From contig CBDDCH010000002.1 in the NCBI GenBank assembly GCA_965226215.1, forward strand, positions 1,612,001 to 1,676,000: a DNA stretch of 64,000 bases. Direction: 5' to 3'. Both the position numbers and the translations under genes were made by a program. The notes below the pieces were generated by a model. It did no database searches. It worked only from the letters and a program-made list of their open reading frames with translations, and was not told the DNA's origin. Origin of the DNA: G963668345 sp965226215. GTDB lineage: Bacteria; Acidobacteriota; Terriglobia; Bryobacterales; UBA6623. Shown in pieces: positions 55,115 through 63,205 of this stretch (position 1 is its first letter; every line of letters starts with the position of its first letter).

Positions 55115-56014
55115 TTATTCCAGATTTTGAGTTTGCTCGCGGATCTTCTCGATTTCGGCCTTCAGCCGAAGGCCGACTTCGGTGACTGCCAGACCGGCCC
55201 GGCCGAGCGGCGTAGTCTTCGAAAGCAAGGTATTGCTTTCGCGGTTCATCTCCTGCGCTAAGAAGTCAATCGGCTTGCCAAGGTCGTCGTCTTGCTCGAG
55301 CATCTGCTTCAGGCGACCGACGTGAGCCGAAAGCCGCTGTAACTCTTCACTGATGTCAGCGCGGTCGGCCAACACGGCGGCTTCTTGCAGGATTCGCTGC
55401 GGATCGGGATCGATTCCGTCCATCAGCTCGCCCAGCCGTTCGCGAACACGCTCTTGGAACAAGGGAATCGTGTCGAGCCGAACGGTCTCGAGTTCTCGGA
55501 CGTCGTCGCCGATCGACTTGGCACGCTGCTTGATCTGCTCAACGATGCCGGCCGCTTCGAGTTGTCGGATTCGATTCAGCTCTGCGGTAGCCTGGGACAG
55601 GCAATCCTCGAGAGCCGCCTCCAGGAGCAACCTCCGCCGCTCGTCAGATGGATCGGTCTCATAAGTCAGCGCCCCGGGGACGCGCAGAATCACGTTCAAG
55701 TCAGGCTCAGCCAGGATGCCGTGAGCCGTGGCCAGCTCGCGATAAGTCTTCAAATAAGCATCGACCAGAGGTCGGTTGATCGACACGACAGCCGCCGCGC
55801 CACTCCACCGCAGCGATACGCTCATCTGAAGTTGGCCGCGCCGAACGCTGCGCTTCACGGCTTTGCGAATCAGGCCTTCCAGCGGCTCCAGATCAGGTGG
55901 AATCCGCAATTTCAGATCCAAAGAACGATGGTTCACGCTGCGCAGCGTGATCGACAGCGACAGTTCATCACTCTCGTGGCTGACTTGCGCGTATCCGGTC
56001 ATGCTGAAGGGCAT
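55115..56014 (-). CDS. yicC: YicC-family endoribonuclease
   Basis: A 299-residue protein with the YicC N-terminal signature MPFSMTGYAQVSHESDELSL, then SVNHRSLDLKLRIPPDLEPL, and the C-terminal DUF1732 block (DEPIDFLAQEMNRE-like, here GKPIDFLAQEMNRESNTLLS). Family members are RNases linked to small-RNA turnover. It heads the yicC-gmk-rpoZ-coaBC cluster. The spacing to gmk is nine bases. Confidence 0.94.
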   Translation of the reverse strand: MPFSMTGYAQVSHESDELSLSITLRSVNHRSLDLKLRIPPDLEPLEGLIRKAVKRSVRRGQLQMSVSLRWSGAAAVVSINRPLVDAYLKTYRELATAHGILAEPDLNVILRVPGALTYETDPSDERRRLLLEAALEDCLSQATAELNRIRQLEAAGIVEQIKQRAKSIGDDVRELETVRLDTIPLFQERVRERLGELMDGIDPDPQRILQEAAVLADRADISEELQRLSAHVGRLKQMLEQDDDLGKPIDFLAQEMNRESNTLLSKTTPLGRAGLAVTEVGLRLKAEIEKIREQTQNLE

Positions 56015-56083
56015 AGGGATGGTTTGTCGGACCGGCCGGCGCTCAAGGCAACCCGTCGCAGTAGATTCTTCGCGTGATATTCC

Positions 56084-57913
56084 TCAAGTGGACGATCTGC
56101 TGAACTGCTCCACCGACTGCAGTTCACACAGCCGGCGGTAGAGCGCGTTGCTGCGCATCAGACTTTGGTGGCTTCCCATGTCGGCGATCTCTCCGTCATC
56201 GATGACCATGATGTTGTCCGCGCTGCGGATGGTCGAGAGTCGATGAGCGCTGACAATCGCGGTGCGGCCCTGCAAAAGATTGGCCAGCGCTTGCTGTACA
56301 AGTCGTTCAGCCTCGCTGTCTAGATGCGAAGTGGCCTCGTCGAGAATCAGGATCGGGGCGTTCTTCAGAAACGCTCGAGCAATGGCGATTCGCTGGCGCT
56401 GGCCACCGCTCAGGCGCTGGCCGCGCTCTCCCAGAGGAGTCTGATAGCCCTCGGGCAGCTCGGCGATAAAGTCGGCTGCGATGGCCATCTCGGTCGCGCG
56501 CTCAACGGCTTCACGCGGAATGTCGGGTCGGCCATAGGCGATGTTGTTGAATACCGTGTCATCGAACAAGAACGTCTCTTGGGTCACCAGGGCGATCTGA
56601 TCGCGAAGAGCTTTCAGTTTGGCAGCGCGGATGTCGTGTCCGTCGATGAGGATACGACCCTCCGTGGGATCGAAAAACCGCGGAAGAAGATTGATCAGGG
56701 TCGTCTTCCCTGACCCGCTGGGGCCGACCAAGGCCACGATCTCACCCGCGTTGACCGTGAAGCTAACATTTCGAAGGGCTGTCTCTCCCCGCGAATCGGG
56801 ATAGCGGAAACCGACCTCTTGGAACTCGATGGACCGCGAAAAGGGCGCCGGCACGGTTGCATGGGCAGCCTCTTTCACATCGTGAGGGTGAGACAGGTAC
56901 TCCATCACGCGTTGGCCTGAGCCGAGAGCCTGCTGGAAGATGTTATAGATGCCATTGAGCCGCTTGATCGGCTGGTAGAGCATCAGCAAGGCCACCACGA
57001 AGGTGGTGAACTCACCCGTCGTCATCGCCTCCGCTTTGATCTGGTTGCGCGCGTAGGTCAGCAGCCCGACGATCGTCAGTGCTCCAAACATTTCGATCAG
57101 AGGGGACGCGACGGCCTGTTGGCGAACGTAGCGCAGATTGGTTCTAAACAGGCGTTCCGCGGCGGCGCGGAAACGCCCCTGTTCGAAGCCTTCCATGCTG
57201 AATGCCTTGACCACGCGGTTGCCGGAAATCGTCTCCTGTAGAATCTGTGTCATCTCACCCAGCTGATCCTGAGCATGGCGAGTGGTCTTTCGGATGCGGC
57301 GACCGATGCGCGACGTGGGCACCAGCACGAAAGGCAATACCGTGAGACTGACAGCGGCCAGAATCCAGTCGGTTTGCACCAAGATCGACAACAAGGCGAT
57401 GACGATAAAGCTCTGGCGTAGCAGGTCCGCCAGAATGTGTGACATCGCCAACTGAATCTTCTCGATGTCGTTGACGAGCGAAGATGTCAGCTTGCCGGTA
57501 TGACGCTGTTGAAAAAACGCGGGGGACTGGTTGAGAACCACCCCGTAAACCTTATTGCGAAGATTCCGAACCCCCGATAAGCCGACGTAGTTGATCAAGT
57601 AGTTGCCGAAAAAGTCACACAGCCCCTTGACGATGAAGACCCCTAGAATCCCGATCGCGACCATAGTCCAAACATTCGAAACCCACGACGGAACCAGGTC
57701 GTTTAGGTGAATTTCCAGACCCGAGAAAGGCACTTCGTAGAACACCACGGGGGCTTCGGGAGACTTTGGGTTCAGCACCCGATCGAATACCGGTCCGATC
57801 AGCAGGGCCACCAGCCCGTGACAGACGCCCACGATGGCCATCAAAACGACAGACACGCCAAGGCGGCGCCAATAGGGCCTGATGTAGCTCAGCAGGTGGA
57901 GCAATTCACTCAT
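56084..57913 (-). CDS. ABC exporter, MsbA-like (ATP-binding/permease)
   Basis: A 609-residue half-transporter. Six transmembrane helices occupy about residues 15-320 and the nucleotide-binding domain follows: Walker A GPSGSGKTTL, signature LSGGQRQRIAIARA, Walker B PILILDEATSHLD and H-loop SAHRLSTI. It resembles lipid A exporter MsbA. It starts within the stop of the glycosyltransferase gene (ATGA overlap at 57910-57913), so a lipopolysaccharide/lipid-linked role is likely, though drug export is not excluded. Confidence 0.9.
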   Translation of the reverse strand: MSELLHLLSYIRPYWRRLGVSVVLMAIVGVCHGLVALLIGPVFDRVLNPKSPEAPVVFYEVPFSGLEIHLNDLVPSWVSNVWTMVAIGILGVFIVKGLCDFFGNYLINYVGLSGVRNLRNKVYGVVLNQSPAFFQQRHTGKLTSSLVNDIEKIQLAMSHILADLLRQSFIVIALLSILVQTDWILAAVSLTVLPFVLVPTSRIGRRIRKTTRHAQDQLGEMTQILQETISGNRVVKAFSMEGFEQGRFRAAAERLFRTNLRYVRQQAVASPLIEMFGALTIVGLLTYARNQIKAEAMTTGEFTTFVVALLMLYQPIKRLNGIYNIFQQALGSGQRVMEYLSHPHDVKEAAHATVPAPFSRSIEFQEVGFRYPDSRGETALRNVSFTVNAGEIVALVGPSGSGKTTLINLLPRFFDPTEGRILIDGHDIRAAKLKALRDQIALVTQETFLFDDTVFNNIAYGRPDIPREAVERATEMAIAADFIAELPEGYQTPLGERGQRLSGGQRQRIAIARAFLKNAPILILDEATSHLDSEAERLVQQALANLLQGRTAIVSAHRLSTIRSADNIMVIDDGEIADMGSHQSLMRSNALYRRLCELQSVEQFSRSST

Positions 57914-58956
57914 CGCAAGGCGGCACTTGGCGGCGCGCCGGCCGAAAACGCGCCGGTAAGCAGCTTGTCGATCGCCGCCTCGACGGAGGCGACTTCTACC
58001 GACAGGATACAGCGTGGCTCATCGAAAGCGTAACAGCGGTCGCCGGGACACGGCTTGCAGTCCCACGGTGTCTCGACGATGACGCGCCGCGTCTTCCAAG
58101 GACCCCAAACCGCCGAGTCCGACGAGCCGAAGATCACGACGCAGGGTACACCGAAGGCTGCCGCCACGTGGGCCGGGCCGGAATCGTTGCCGACGAAAAG
58201 CTCGGCGCCCGCCAGCAGCGACTTAAGATCATCGATCGATAGGCCGTCGAGGCACGTGAAGTCACCGAGCTCGGCCAAGACCGATCCCTCGCCCGGGCCG
58301 GCAATCATGATCGACTCGAGACCGTGCGCCCGGCGCAGGAATGCACCAATCCGACGGAAACACTCGGTCGGCCACTGCTTGGTGAAATAGGACGCCGTCA
58401 CATGGACAACCGCGTAGGGGCGATCCCGGCGACCGGGTTCGGCCTGGAGCCGGGCCCTTGGGATCTCAGACTTGGGGGCTCCCAGGTAAAAAACCGCCGA
58501 CGCGTGGTGCTCGGCCGTGTGAACAGGGTCATCGAAGCCGCGCCGGAGAATCCGCTGAGCACGGGGGATGCCCACGTTGTAGACGAACCGGAAACGGAAA
58601 TGCCCGAAACCGGCGCGGATCCGCGCCCCGGAGAGCGCCGTCAGCCAAGCGCTCGTCGCACCACCGTGCAAGTTTAGGCACAGTTCGGGCCGCAGCTTGC
58701 GAATTTGACGGAGAGCTCCGAAAAGCCCTCTGCCGCCCGCTTTTGCCGGCATGGGCAAGACGCGCCAGATGTCGGGGTTCCCCTTAAGTAGAGCATCAAA
58801 CGGGCGCTCGACCGCCATGGCGATCCGCAGGTCGGGCCGGGCGCGCTTGAGCAGTGCCAGCGCCGGTGTCGTGAGCACCGTGTCACCCAGAGACCGCAGC
58901 CGAATGACGGCGACGACGGCGTTCTCGGGGAGCTGCGCTAAGATGCCCGACGCCAT
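57910..58956 (-). CDS. Glycosyltransferase family 9 (heptosyltransferase-like)
   Basis: A 348-residue GT-B enzyme of the ADP-heptose:LPS heptosyltransferase family. The N-terminal half holds VIRLRSLGDTVLTTPALALL (about 17-36); the C-terminal donor site holds FVGNDSGPAHVAAAFGVPCV and IFGSSDSAVW, and a Cys-rich end (CKPCPGDRCYAFDEPRC) is common in the family. It probably adds a heptose or related sugar to the lipid A core. Coupled to the MsbA-like gene by a four-base overlap. Confidence 0.92.
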   Translation of the reverse strand: MASGILAQLPENAVVAVIRLRSLGDTVLTTPALALLKRARPDLRIAMAVERPFDALLKGNPDIWRVLPMPAKAGGRGLFGALRQIRKLRPELCLNLHGGATSAWLTALSGARIRAGFGHFRFRFVYNVGIPRAQRILRRGFDDPVHTAEHHASAVFYLGAPKSEIPRARLQAEPGRRDRPYAVVHVTASYFTKQWPTECFRRIGAFLRRAHGLESIMIAGPGEGSVLAELGDFTCLDGLSIDDLKSLLAGAELFVGNDSGPAHVAAAFGVPCVVIFGSSDSAVWGPWKTRRVIVETPWDCKPCPGDRCYAFDEPRCILSVEVASVEAAIDKLLTGAFSAGAPPSAALR

Positions 58957-59104
58957 ATGGCTTGCTCGGGGAACGATGTCCTCCTCTGGCAGTGTGCGAG
59001 CCCCTGATATTGGTGGCGCCTCCTGTCAGTCGTTAAAGTACCAGAGACGCTTTGGCAGGGACAAATTCAAAGCCTTATGCCGGACTCAGGTTCCGCGACC
59101 GGGA

Positions 59105-59213
59105 GGGTCTGTGAAAAAACCGGGGACTGTCACAAGCGGCGTCCTTAGAAATCACTTGGAATCAATGGCGTCTTGAGCCGCGGTTGACTGTCCCAAGGTT
59201 TTTTCACAGACCC
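59105..59213. repeat. Dispersed palindromic element, copy 1 (109 bases)
   Basis: Ends gggtctgtgaaaaaaccggg (59105) and ttttttcacagaccc (to 59213) are reverse complements, with ggggactgtcac and gactgtcccaagg just inside. The reverse complement of the whole element aligns closely with 63375-63569. It lies in the spacer between the divergent GT9 and DUF721 genes. Confidence 0.85.
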
Positions 59214-59272
59214 GGGGACAAGGGGTCGCTGCCGAACCCCGTGCTAGAATAATCCAGTCCTGCGGGGGCGGT

Positions 59273-59659
59273 TTGGAAAGCGCAAAGAACATCCTGGCGA
59301 GAGTCTACCGTGAAGGCACGGAACCAGAGAAGGAAGACGAGCAAATCGTGTTCTCCTTTTGGGCCTCCACGGTAGGCGCCCAGATCGCACGCCGCACGCG
59401 GCCGATTCGGCTGTACCACGGCAAGCTGGTGGTCGATGTCGAGGGTCACGATTGGCGTCGTCAACTCGCCAAGATGAGCCGCGAGATCACCGCGAAGCTG
59501 AACGTTGCGCTGGGCAAGACGCTTCTTGAAGGAATTGATTTCCGGGTGAAGGTCCCGGCCTCGCGGCCCCCTCAGCGCGCCGTGGCAGCGGAGGAAATGG
59601 ATGGGGCTGCCGCCGGTTCGCCAGGGAATCGCACCCACCAGACTTCCCGCAAGCGGTAA
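59273..59659 (+). CDS. DUF721 (DciA-like) protein
   Basis: A 128-residue DUF721 protein. The core WASTVGAQIARRTRPIRLYH, GKLVVDVEGHDWRRQLAKMS and REITAKLNVALGKTLLEGID match the KH-like family that includes DciA, a DnaB helicase loader in bacteria that lack DnaC. The start is a TTG at 59273, close behind a G-rich ribosome-binding site. gatC follows five bases later on the same strand. The role as helicase loader is by family analogy. Confidence 0.88.
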   Translation: MESAKNILARVYREGTEPEKEDEQIVFSFWASTVGAQIARRTRPIRLYHGKLVVDVEGHDWRRQLAKMSREITAKLNVALGKTLLEGIDFRVKVPASRPPQRAVAAEEMDGAAAGSPGNRTHQTSRKR

Positions 59660-59664
59660 CAAGC

Positions 59665-59964
59665 GTGAAGATTACCGATAAAGAAGTTCGCTACATCGCC
59701 GATCTGGCCAACCTGCGGCTCACCGACGACGAAGTTAAAAAGTATTCCGAGGACCTGGCGGAAATCCTGACTTACGTCGAAAAGCTCAATGAAATCGACA
59801 CATCGAAGGTCGAGCCCATGGCTCAGGTTCTCTATCCGGGGAGTGAAACCGCCACGCTTCGGGACGACACGCCGGGGAGCAGCTTCCCACCCGACACCGC
59901 CCTCGGTTCGGCCCCCACCCCAGGCGCGGGGCATTTCAAAGTTCCCAAGGTCATCGAGCGCTAA
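59665..59964 (+). CDS. gatC: Asp/Glu-tRNA amidotransferase subunit C
   Basis: A 99-residue protein with the GatC pattern: MKITDKEVRYIADLANLRLT, TYVEKLNEIDTSKVEPM, and a Pro-rich C-terminus. GatC stabilises the GatCAB enzyme that converts Glu-tRNA(Gln) or Asp-tRNA(Asn) to the amide form. The GTG start at 59665 is six bases after the DUF721 stop. gatA follows 307 bases later after a repeat cluster; gatB is not in the window. Confidence 0.95.
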   Translation: MKITDKEVRYIADLANLRLTDDEVKKYSEDLAEILTYVEKLNEIDTSKVEPMAQVLYPGSETATLRDDTPGSSFPPDTALGSAPTPGAGHFKVPKVIER

Positions 59965-59995
59965 CAGCTGGTGATGAAAGTGGTGAGAAACTCGA

Positions 59996-60017
59996 GGGGC
60001 ACGACATGTCGTGCCCG
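59996..60017. repeat. Single GGGGCACGACATGTCGTGCCC-type palindrome
   Basis: ggggcacgacatgtcgtgcc is self-complementary and resembles each arm of the element at 52784-52858. Confidence 0.65.
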
Positions 60018-60129
60018 TAAATGGCAGACGGCGCAATGCGGGCGTAGTTGAACCCTACGTTGGGCCCGGCGAGCAAGCGCAACAAAGTCACGGCGGGCTT
60101 AGCAGCTCGTGGCAAAAGTTGTGGGAAGC

Positions 60130-60225
60130 GAAAAATCGGGGACTGCCACCAATTCGCCCCCCATCATGGCCCTCGAAACGACACTGTTGACCTGAAGCGA
60201 ATTGGCTGGCTGTCCCCGATTTTTC
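60130..60225. repeat. Palindromic element, GGGGACTGCCACC type
   Basis: Arms gaaaaatcggggactgccac (from 60130, running to cgc at 60157) and gcgaattggctggctgtccc (from 60197 to 60225) are reverse complements with small changes. Related to 48459-48539. Confidence 0.85.
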
Positions 60226-60271
60226 TGGCGGTCAGCTGTTGAGCAATGCAGGCTCTTTACCGCGCCTGAAG

Positions 60272-61720
60272 ATGGAAAACTACAAACAGCTCACGATCGG
60301 GGAAATCCAAGCCGGCCTTCTCGACCGAACATTCAGCGCTCGAGAACTTGCCGAGGAAGCTTTACGGCTGGCCGAGGCTGAAAACGAACAGTACGGCGCC
60401 TTTCTCCACTTCGCGCCGGAGCAGGCTCTGGCTTCCGCCGGCGAGATCGATCGCCGGATCGCCCAGGGAGAACCGCTTGGACCACTGGGCGGCGTGCCGA
60501 TCGCCGTCAAAGACGTCATCCTCACCGAGGGACTGCGCGCCACTTGTGGGTCCCGGCTGCTCGAGAATTACATAGCGCCCTACGACGCAACCGCCGTCAC
60601 CCGGATCAAACAGGCCGGGGCAGTGATTATCGGCAAGACGAATTGCGACGAGTTCGCCATGGGCTCGTCCAGCGAAAATTCCGCGTTCTACCCTGTTCGC
60701 AATCCCGCGGCGCCCGACCGAGTTCCGGGGGGATCGAGTGGCGGCTCCGCGGCCGCGGTGGCTGGAGGCTATGCTCCGGTGTCGCTGGGGTCCGACACCG
60801 GAGGGTCCATCCGCCAGCCGGCTTCGTTTTGCGGCGTCGTCGGCGTGCTCCCGACCTACGGGCGCGTTTCGCGCTACGGTCTGGTCGCCTTCGCCAGCTC
60901 CCTCGACCACATCGGCCCCTTCTCGCGGACCGTTACCGATTCAGCCGCCCTGCTCGGCGTGATTGCCGGCCGAGACCCCATGGACGCCACTTCCGCGGAC
61001 GTCGAAGTCCCGGACTATGCCGCTCAACTCAACGGCGAGGTCAAGGGGTTGCGCATCGGCGTGCCCAAGGAGTATTTCGGCGCCGGACTGGACGCCGACG
61101 TCGCCGGCCGTATTCAAGGCGGCCTGGACGTCCTTCGCAAGATCGGCTGCGAGACGATCGACATCACGCTGCCACACACCGAATACGCGATCGCTTCCTA
61201 CTACCTGATCTGCACCGCCGAGGCGAGCGCCAACCTCGCACGCTACGACGGGGTCCGCTATACGTTCCGCTCCGGGAACTCCGAAACCCTCAGCGACATG
61301 TACCAAAATACGCGCGGTGAGGGGTTCGGCGCTGAAGTCAAACGCCGCATCATCCTGGGGACCTACGTGCTGAGCGCCGGCTACTACGATGCCTACTACA
61401 AGAAAGCGCAACAAGTCCGTTCGCTGATTGCCGCTGACTTCAGCAAGGCTTTCGAAGAGGTCGACGCCATAGTTACTCCGGTCTCGCCGTTTCCCGCCTT
61501 TAAGCTGGGCGAAAAAGTCGCCGACCCGCTGGAGATGTATCTCTCCGACATTTACACCATCACGGCCAGCCTGGCGGGCATTCCCGGCGTCAGCGTGCCC
61601 TGCGGAAACTCATCCGCAGGCCTGCCCATCGGGATGCAAATCCTGGCCAGCCACTTCGAAGAAGCCAAGATGTTGAAGCTGGCGGACGCTTTCGAAAAAG
61701 CGGGAGGATTCGACGGTTAG
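60272..61720 (+). CDS. gatA: Asp/Glu-tRNA amidotransferase subunit A
   Basis: About 482 residues. The amidase-signature catalytic triad is present: Lys in GVPIAVKDVILTEGLRATCG, the cis-Ser and Ser in PGGSSGGSAAAVAGG and VSLGSDTGGSIRQPASFCG. GatA hydrolyses glutamine to supply ammonia for the tRNA amidation reaction. I prefer the ATG at 60272; a TTG at 60239 lies inside the preceding repeat remnant and would add 11 unlike residues. Confidence 0.95.
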   Translation: MENYKQLTIGEIQAGLLDRTFSARELAEEALRLAEAENEQYGAFLHFAPEQALASAGEIDRRIAQGEPLGPLGGVPIAVKDVILTEGLRATCGSRLLENYIAPYDATAVTRIKQAGAVIIGKTNCDEFAMGSSSENSAFYPVRNPAAPDRVPGGSSGGSAAAVAGGYAPVSLGSDTGGSIRQPASFCGVVGVLPTYGRVSRYGLVAFASSLDHIGPFSRTVTDSAALLGVIAGRDPMDATSADVEVPDYAAQLNGEVKGLRIGVPKEYFGAGLDADVAGRIQGGLDVLRKIGCETIDITLPHTEYAIASYYLICTAEASANLARYDGVRYTFRSGNSETLSDMYQNTRGEGFGAEVKRRIILGTYVLSAGYYDAYYKKAQQVRSLIAADFSKAFEEVDAIVTPVSPFPAFKLGEKVADPLEMYLSDIYTITASLAGIPGVSVPCGNSSAGLPIGMQILASHFEEAKMLKLADAFEKAGGFDG

Positions 61721-62200
61721 GTGGACCCCACGCCAATTCTGGCGATGTTTCGCGGAACCTTTGACCGGACATCGGAATGAAGGCAGAAGTAGGCCTTGAG
61801 CCTGGTATCGCTTTCCGCGAATGGGGATTGCCGGAAGTGGTCGGATTCAGAGGTCCAAATCCTGTTCTTTCCGAGTTGGCGTAACTCAGGAGGAGGTGTG
61901 CCTGGGAAAGTGAGAAACCACATCTCCGAATAGCCGACTATACGGCCATGTGGACCGCTTGGATCAACGCTACGCCGTCAGTGCGGATCTATGGTGTCAT
62001 AATTGATGCGCTGGCAGCGAGAGCGGTAGGATTATCCGGACCAGCCGGTCGGCCTAAAACCGCGAGGGAAGTTCATGGAACAGGACGGAAGTCATTGCAA
62101 ACACAGTGGTTGTCGCCCTGGGCTGGCGTCGGCGATTTCGTCTTAGGCCGACCAGGCCGGGTTTTATCCAGGTCAGCCTAAACAAGAGTTAGACCGGCAC
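61721..62200. other. Spacer of about 480 bases between gatA and an unknown gene
   Basis: No gene recognised. An inverted repeat pair ggtcggcctaa (62047-62057) and ttaggccgacc (62143-62153) flanks about 85 bases. The motif gttagac at 62187-62193 precedes the start of the next gene by seven bases. Confidence 0.5.
62047..62153. repeat. 11-base inverted repeat flanking about 85 bases
   Basis: ggtcggcctaa at 62047-62057 and its reverse complement at 62143-62153. The outer bases (ccagcc, aggccgg) extend the match imperfectly. Confidence 0.6.
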
Positions 62201-62704
62201 ATGCGCAACCAGCCATCTGTTGATCGCGCAGTAAGCAGCGAGCTTGCAGCGCTGTACGAGGAGGTAATGTGGCTTGCCGCCCGCCCGAATGTCACGCCTA
62301 GCATGGCGCGCGCTTGGTACACCCATGTCGTCGCCAGAAGGCTAAGTCGCCGCATTCGGTACTTTTCCGGCAGGGTCTCGCGCGAGGCCATTGCGAACCC
62401 CGAGTCGACTCTACGGATGGAGCACCACGCGCGAATTCAGACCAGGCTGACGCAGCTTGTTGAGGCGCATCTCAAACGAAAGCGGCCCGACCCACAACCC
62501 TTTGTTCGCCTTGTGCTCGACTGCGAGAACGTTCATATCGTCACTTTCGCAGAGAACTACGCCGCAAGGCGAAACGGCGGAGACTACAGGAAGGCCGGCA
62601 TCAAGCTTGTCGCCTGGCGAGCAATTCCAAAGAAGCGGCGCGAAACGCTCTGGCTCAAAACGCTTCGCGGCAAGGTCGCCAATGCAAGCAGCTTCGCCCC
62701 GTGA
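62201..62704 (+). CDS. Unknown protein in accessory patch
   Basis: A 167-residue, very basic protein with many Arg and His (MEHHARIQTRLTQLVEAHLK, then KRPDPQPFVRLVLDCENVHI). I recognise no family. It could be a nucleic-acid-binding protein by charge alone. It opens with ATG at 62201, seven bases after a gttagac motif like those found at integron cassette boundaries. A TIR-domain relic follows 43 bases after the stop on the same strand; the two may once have been a unit. Confidence 0.55.
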   Translation: MRNQPSVDRAVSSELAALYEEVMWLAARPNVTPSMARAWYTHVVARRLSRRIRYFSGRVSREAIANPESTLRMEHHARIQTRLTQLVEAHLKRKRPDPQPFVRLVLDCENVHIVTFAENYAARRNGGDYRKAGIKLVAWRAIPKKRRETLWLKTLRGKVANASSFAP

Positions 62705-62747
62705 AACTACCGCGCCCGCGAGACCCCAACTAGGATCGATCCTTAGG

Positions 62748-62987
62748 TTGAAAGTTTTTATCTCTTATCGCCGTTCAGACTCTCAAAATGTCGTGGGATG
62801 CTTATACGATCATCTAGAGCGCCGTCTCGGCACTCAAGCGATCTTCAAGGACACCGGTTCCACATTCGCACTCCCTACTCCGCTGGGCGTTCATAGCAAC
62901 CTAACGCTGCCGCTCAGGGGCGCGCCGCTCGCGGCGCGTCGCCTGCAGCGGTTTGTTAGACAGCGCCCCGCGAGTTACTGTCCCTGA
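62748..62987 (+). pseudogene. TIR-domain protein, N-terminal remnant
   Basis: The frame from TTG 62748 encodes KVFISYRRSDSQNVVGCLYD, then HLERRLGTQAIFKDTGS, the first strand and BB-loop region of a TIR domain. After about residue 40 the likeness ends and the frame runs through the attC-like site to a stop at 62987. The rest of the TIR domain (about 90 residues) and any effector region are missing. TIR proteins often act in defence by NAD cleavage or signalling; this copy is a relic. Confidence 0.6.
62899..62961 (-). other. Integron attC-like recombination site
   Basis: A 63-base imperfect palindrome bounded by ACCTAAC (62899-62905) and GTTAGAC (62955-62961), which fit the integron core consensus RYYYAAC and GTTRRRY. 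Read on the minus strand, it runs GTCTAACAAACCGCTGCAGG, a GC-rich central hairpin, and CCCCTGAGCGGCAGCGTTAG plus GT. The inner CCGCT arms pair, with one extra base on the GTCTAAC side, the usual mark of orientation. That orientation serves a cassette lying to the right on the minus strand. No integrase gene is in the window. Confidence 0.7.
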
Positions 62988-63205
62988 CAACAGGTGCATT
63001 GTCCGGAAGTCCAAAATGCACCCAATTCAATGCATCTGGATCTCCATTTAGCCAGAGTTCTAGGCGTTCTGTGATGGCTAGATCCGCCCTGGTCGGCTAG
63101 CGTAGAGCCAAACGCCACCAGAGGGACGTATATCGCCCGATCTGGACAAGTGGGTTTTGAGGCTTGTATTGCTTCCGATAAAAGGATCCTCGGAAGTTGA
63201 CTCAT
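62975..63205 (-). CDS. Possible cassette-borne small protein
   Basis: A 76-residue frame on the minus strand whose stop lies 14 bases before the attC-like site, the usual place for a cassette gene. The protein (starting MSQLPRILLSEAIQASKPTC, with Cys-rich end GQCTCCQGQ) resembles nothing I know. No clear core site lies just upstream and no ribosome-binding site is obvious, so it may be chance. Confidence 0.3.
   Translation of the reverse strand: MSQLPRILLSEAIQASKPTCPDRAIYVPLVAFGSTLADQGGSSHHRTPRTLAKWRSRCIELGAFWTSGQCTCCQGQ

Larger units (their letters stand above)
59965..60271. other. Repeat-filled gatC-gatA spacer
   Basis: No gene. Four palindrome-related pieces fit in about 300 bases: a GTGCCC-type arm (59996-60017), a stretch matching the core of the 15.1-kb repeat (60068-60100), a complete small palindromic element (60130-60225), and an arm relative of the 15.1-kb repeat (60230-60250). 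Confidence 0.75.

Noticed and set aside
60544..61320. A 258-residue frame overlapping gatA on the same strand
   Set aside because: It is Arg-rich, a shifted reading of gatA, with no family likeness.
61717..61923. A 68-residue minus-strand frame after gatA
   Set aside because: No start signal, family or neighbour support; it overlaps the gatA end and is probably chance or repeat-derived.
62187..62193. gttagac as a second integron core site
   Set aside because: No matching RYYYAAC partner or paired arms lie beside it; seven bases alone are too little to call a site.
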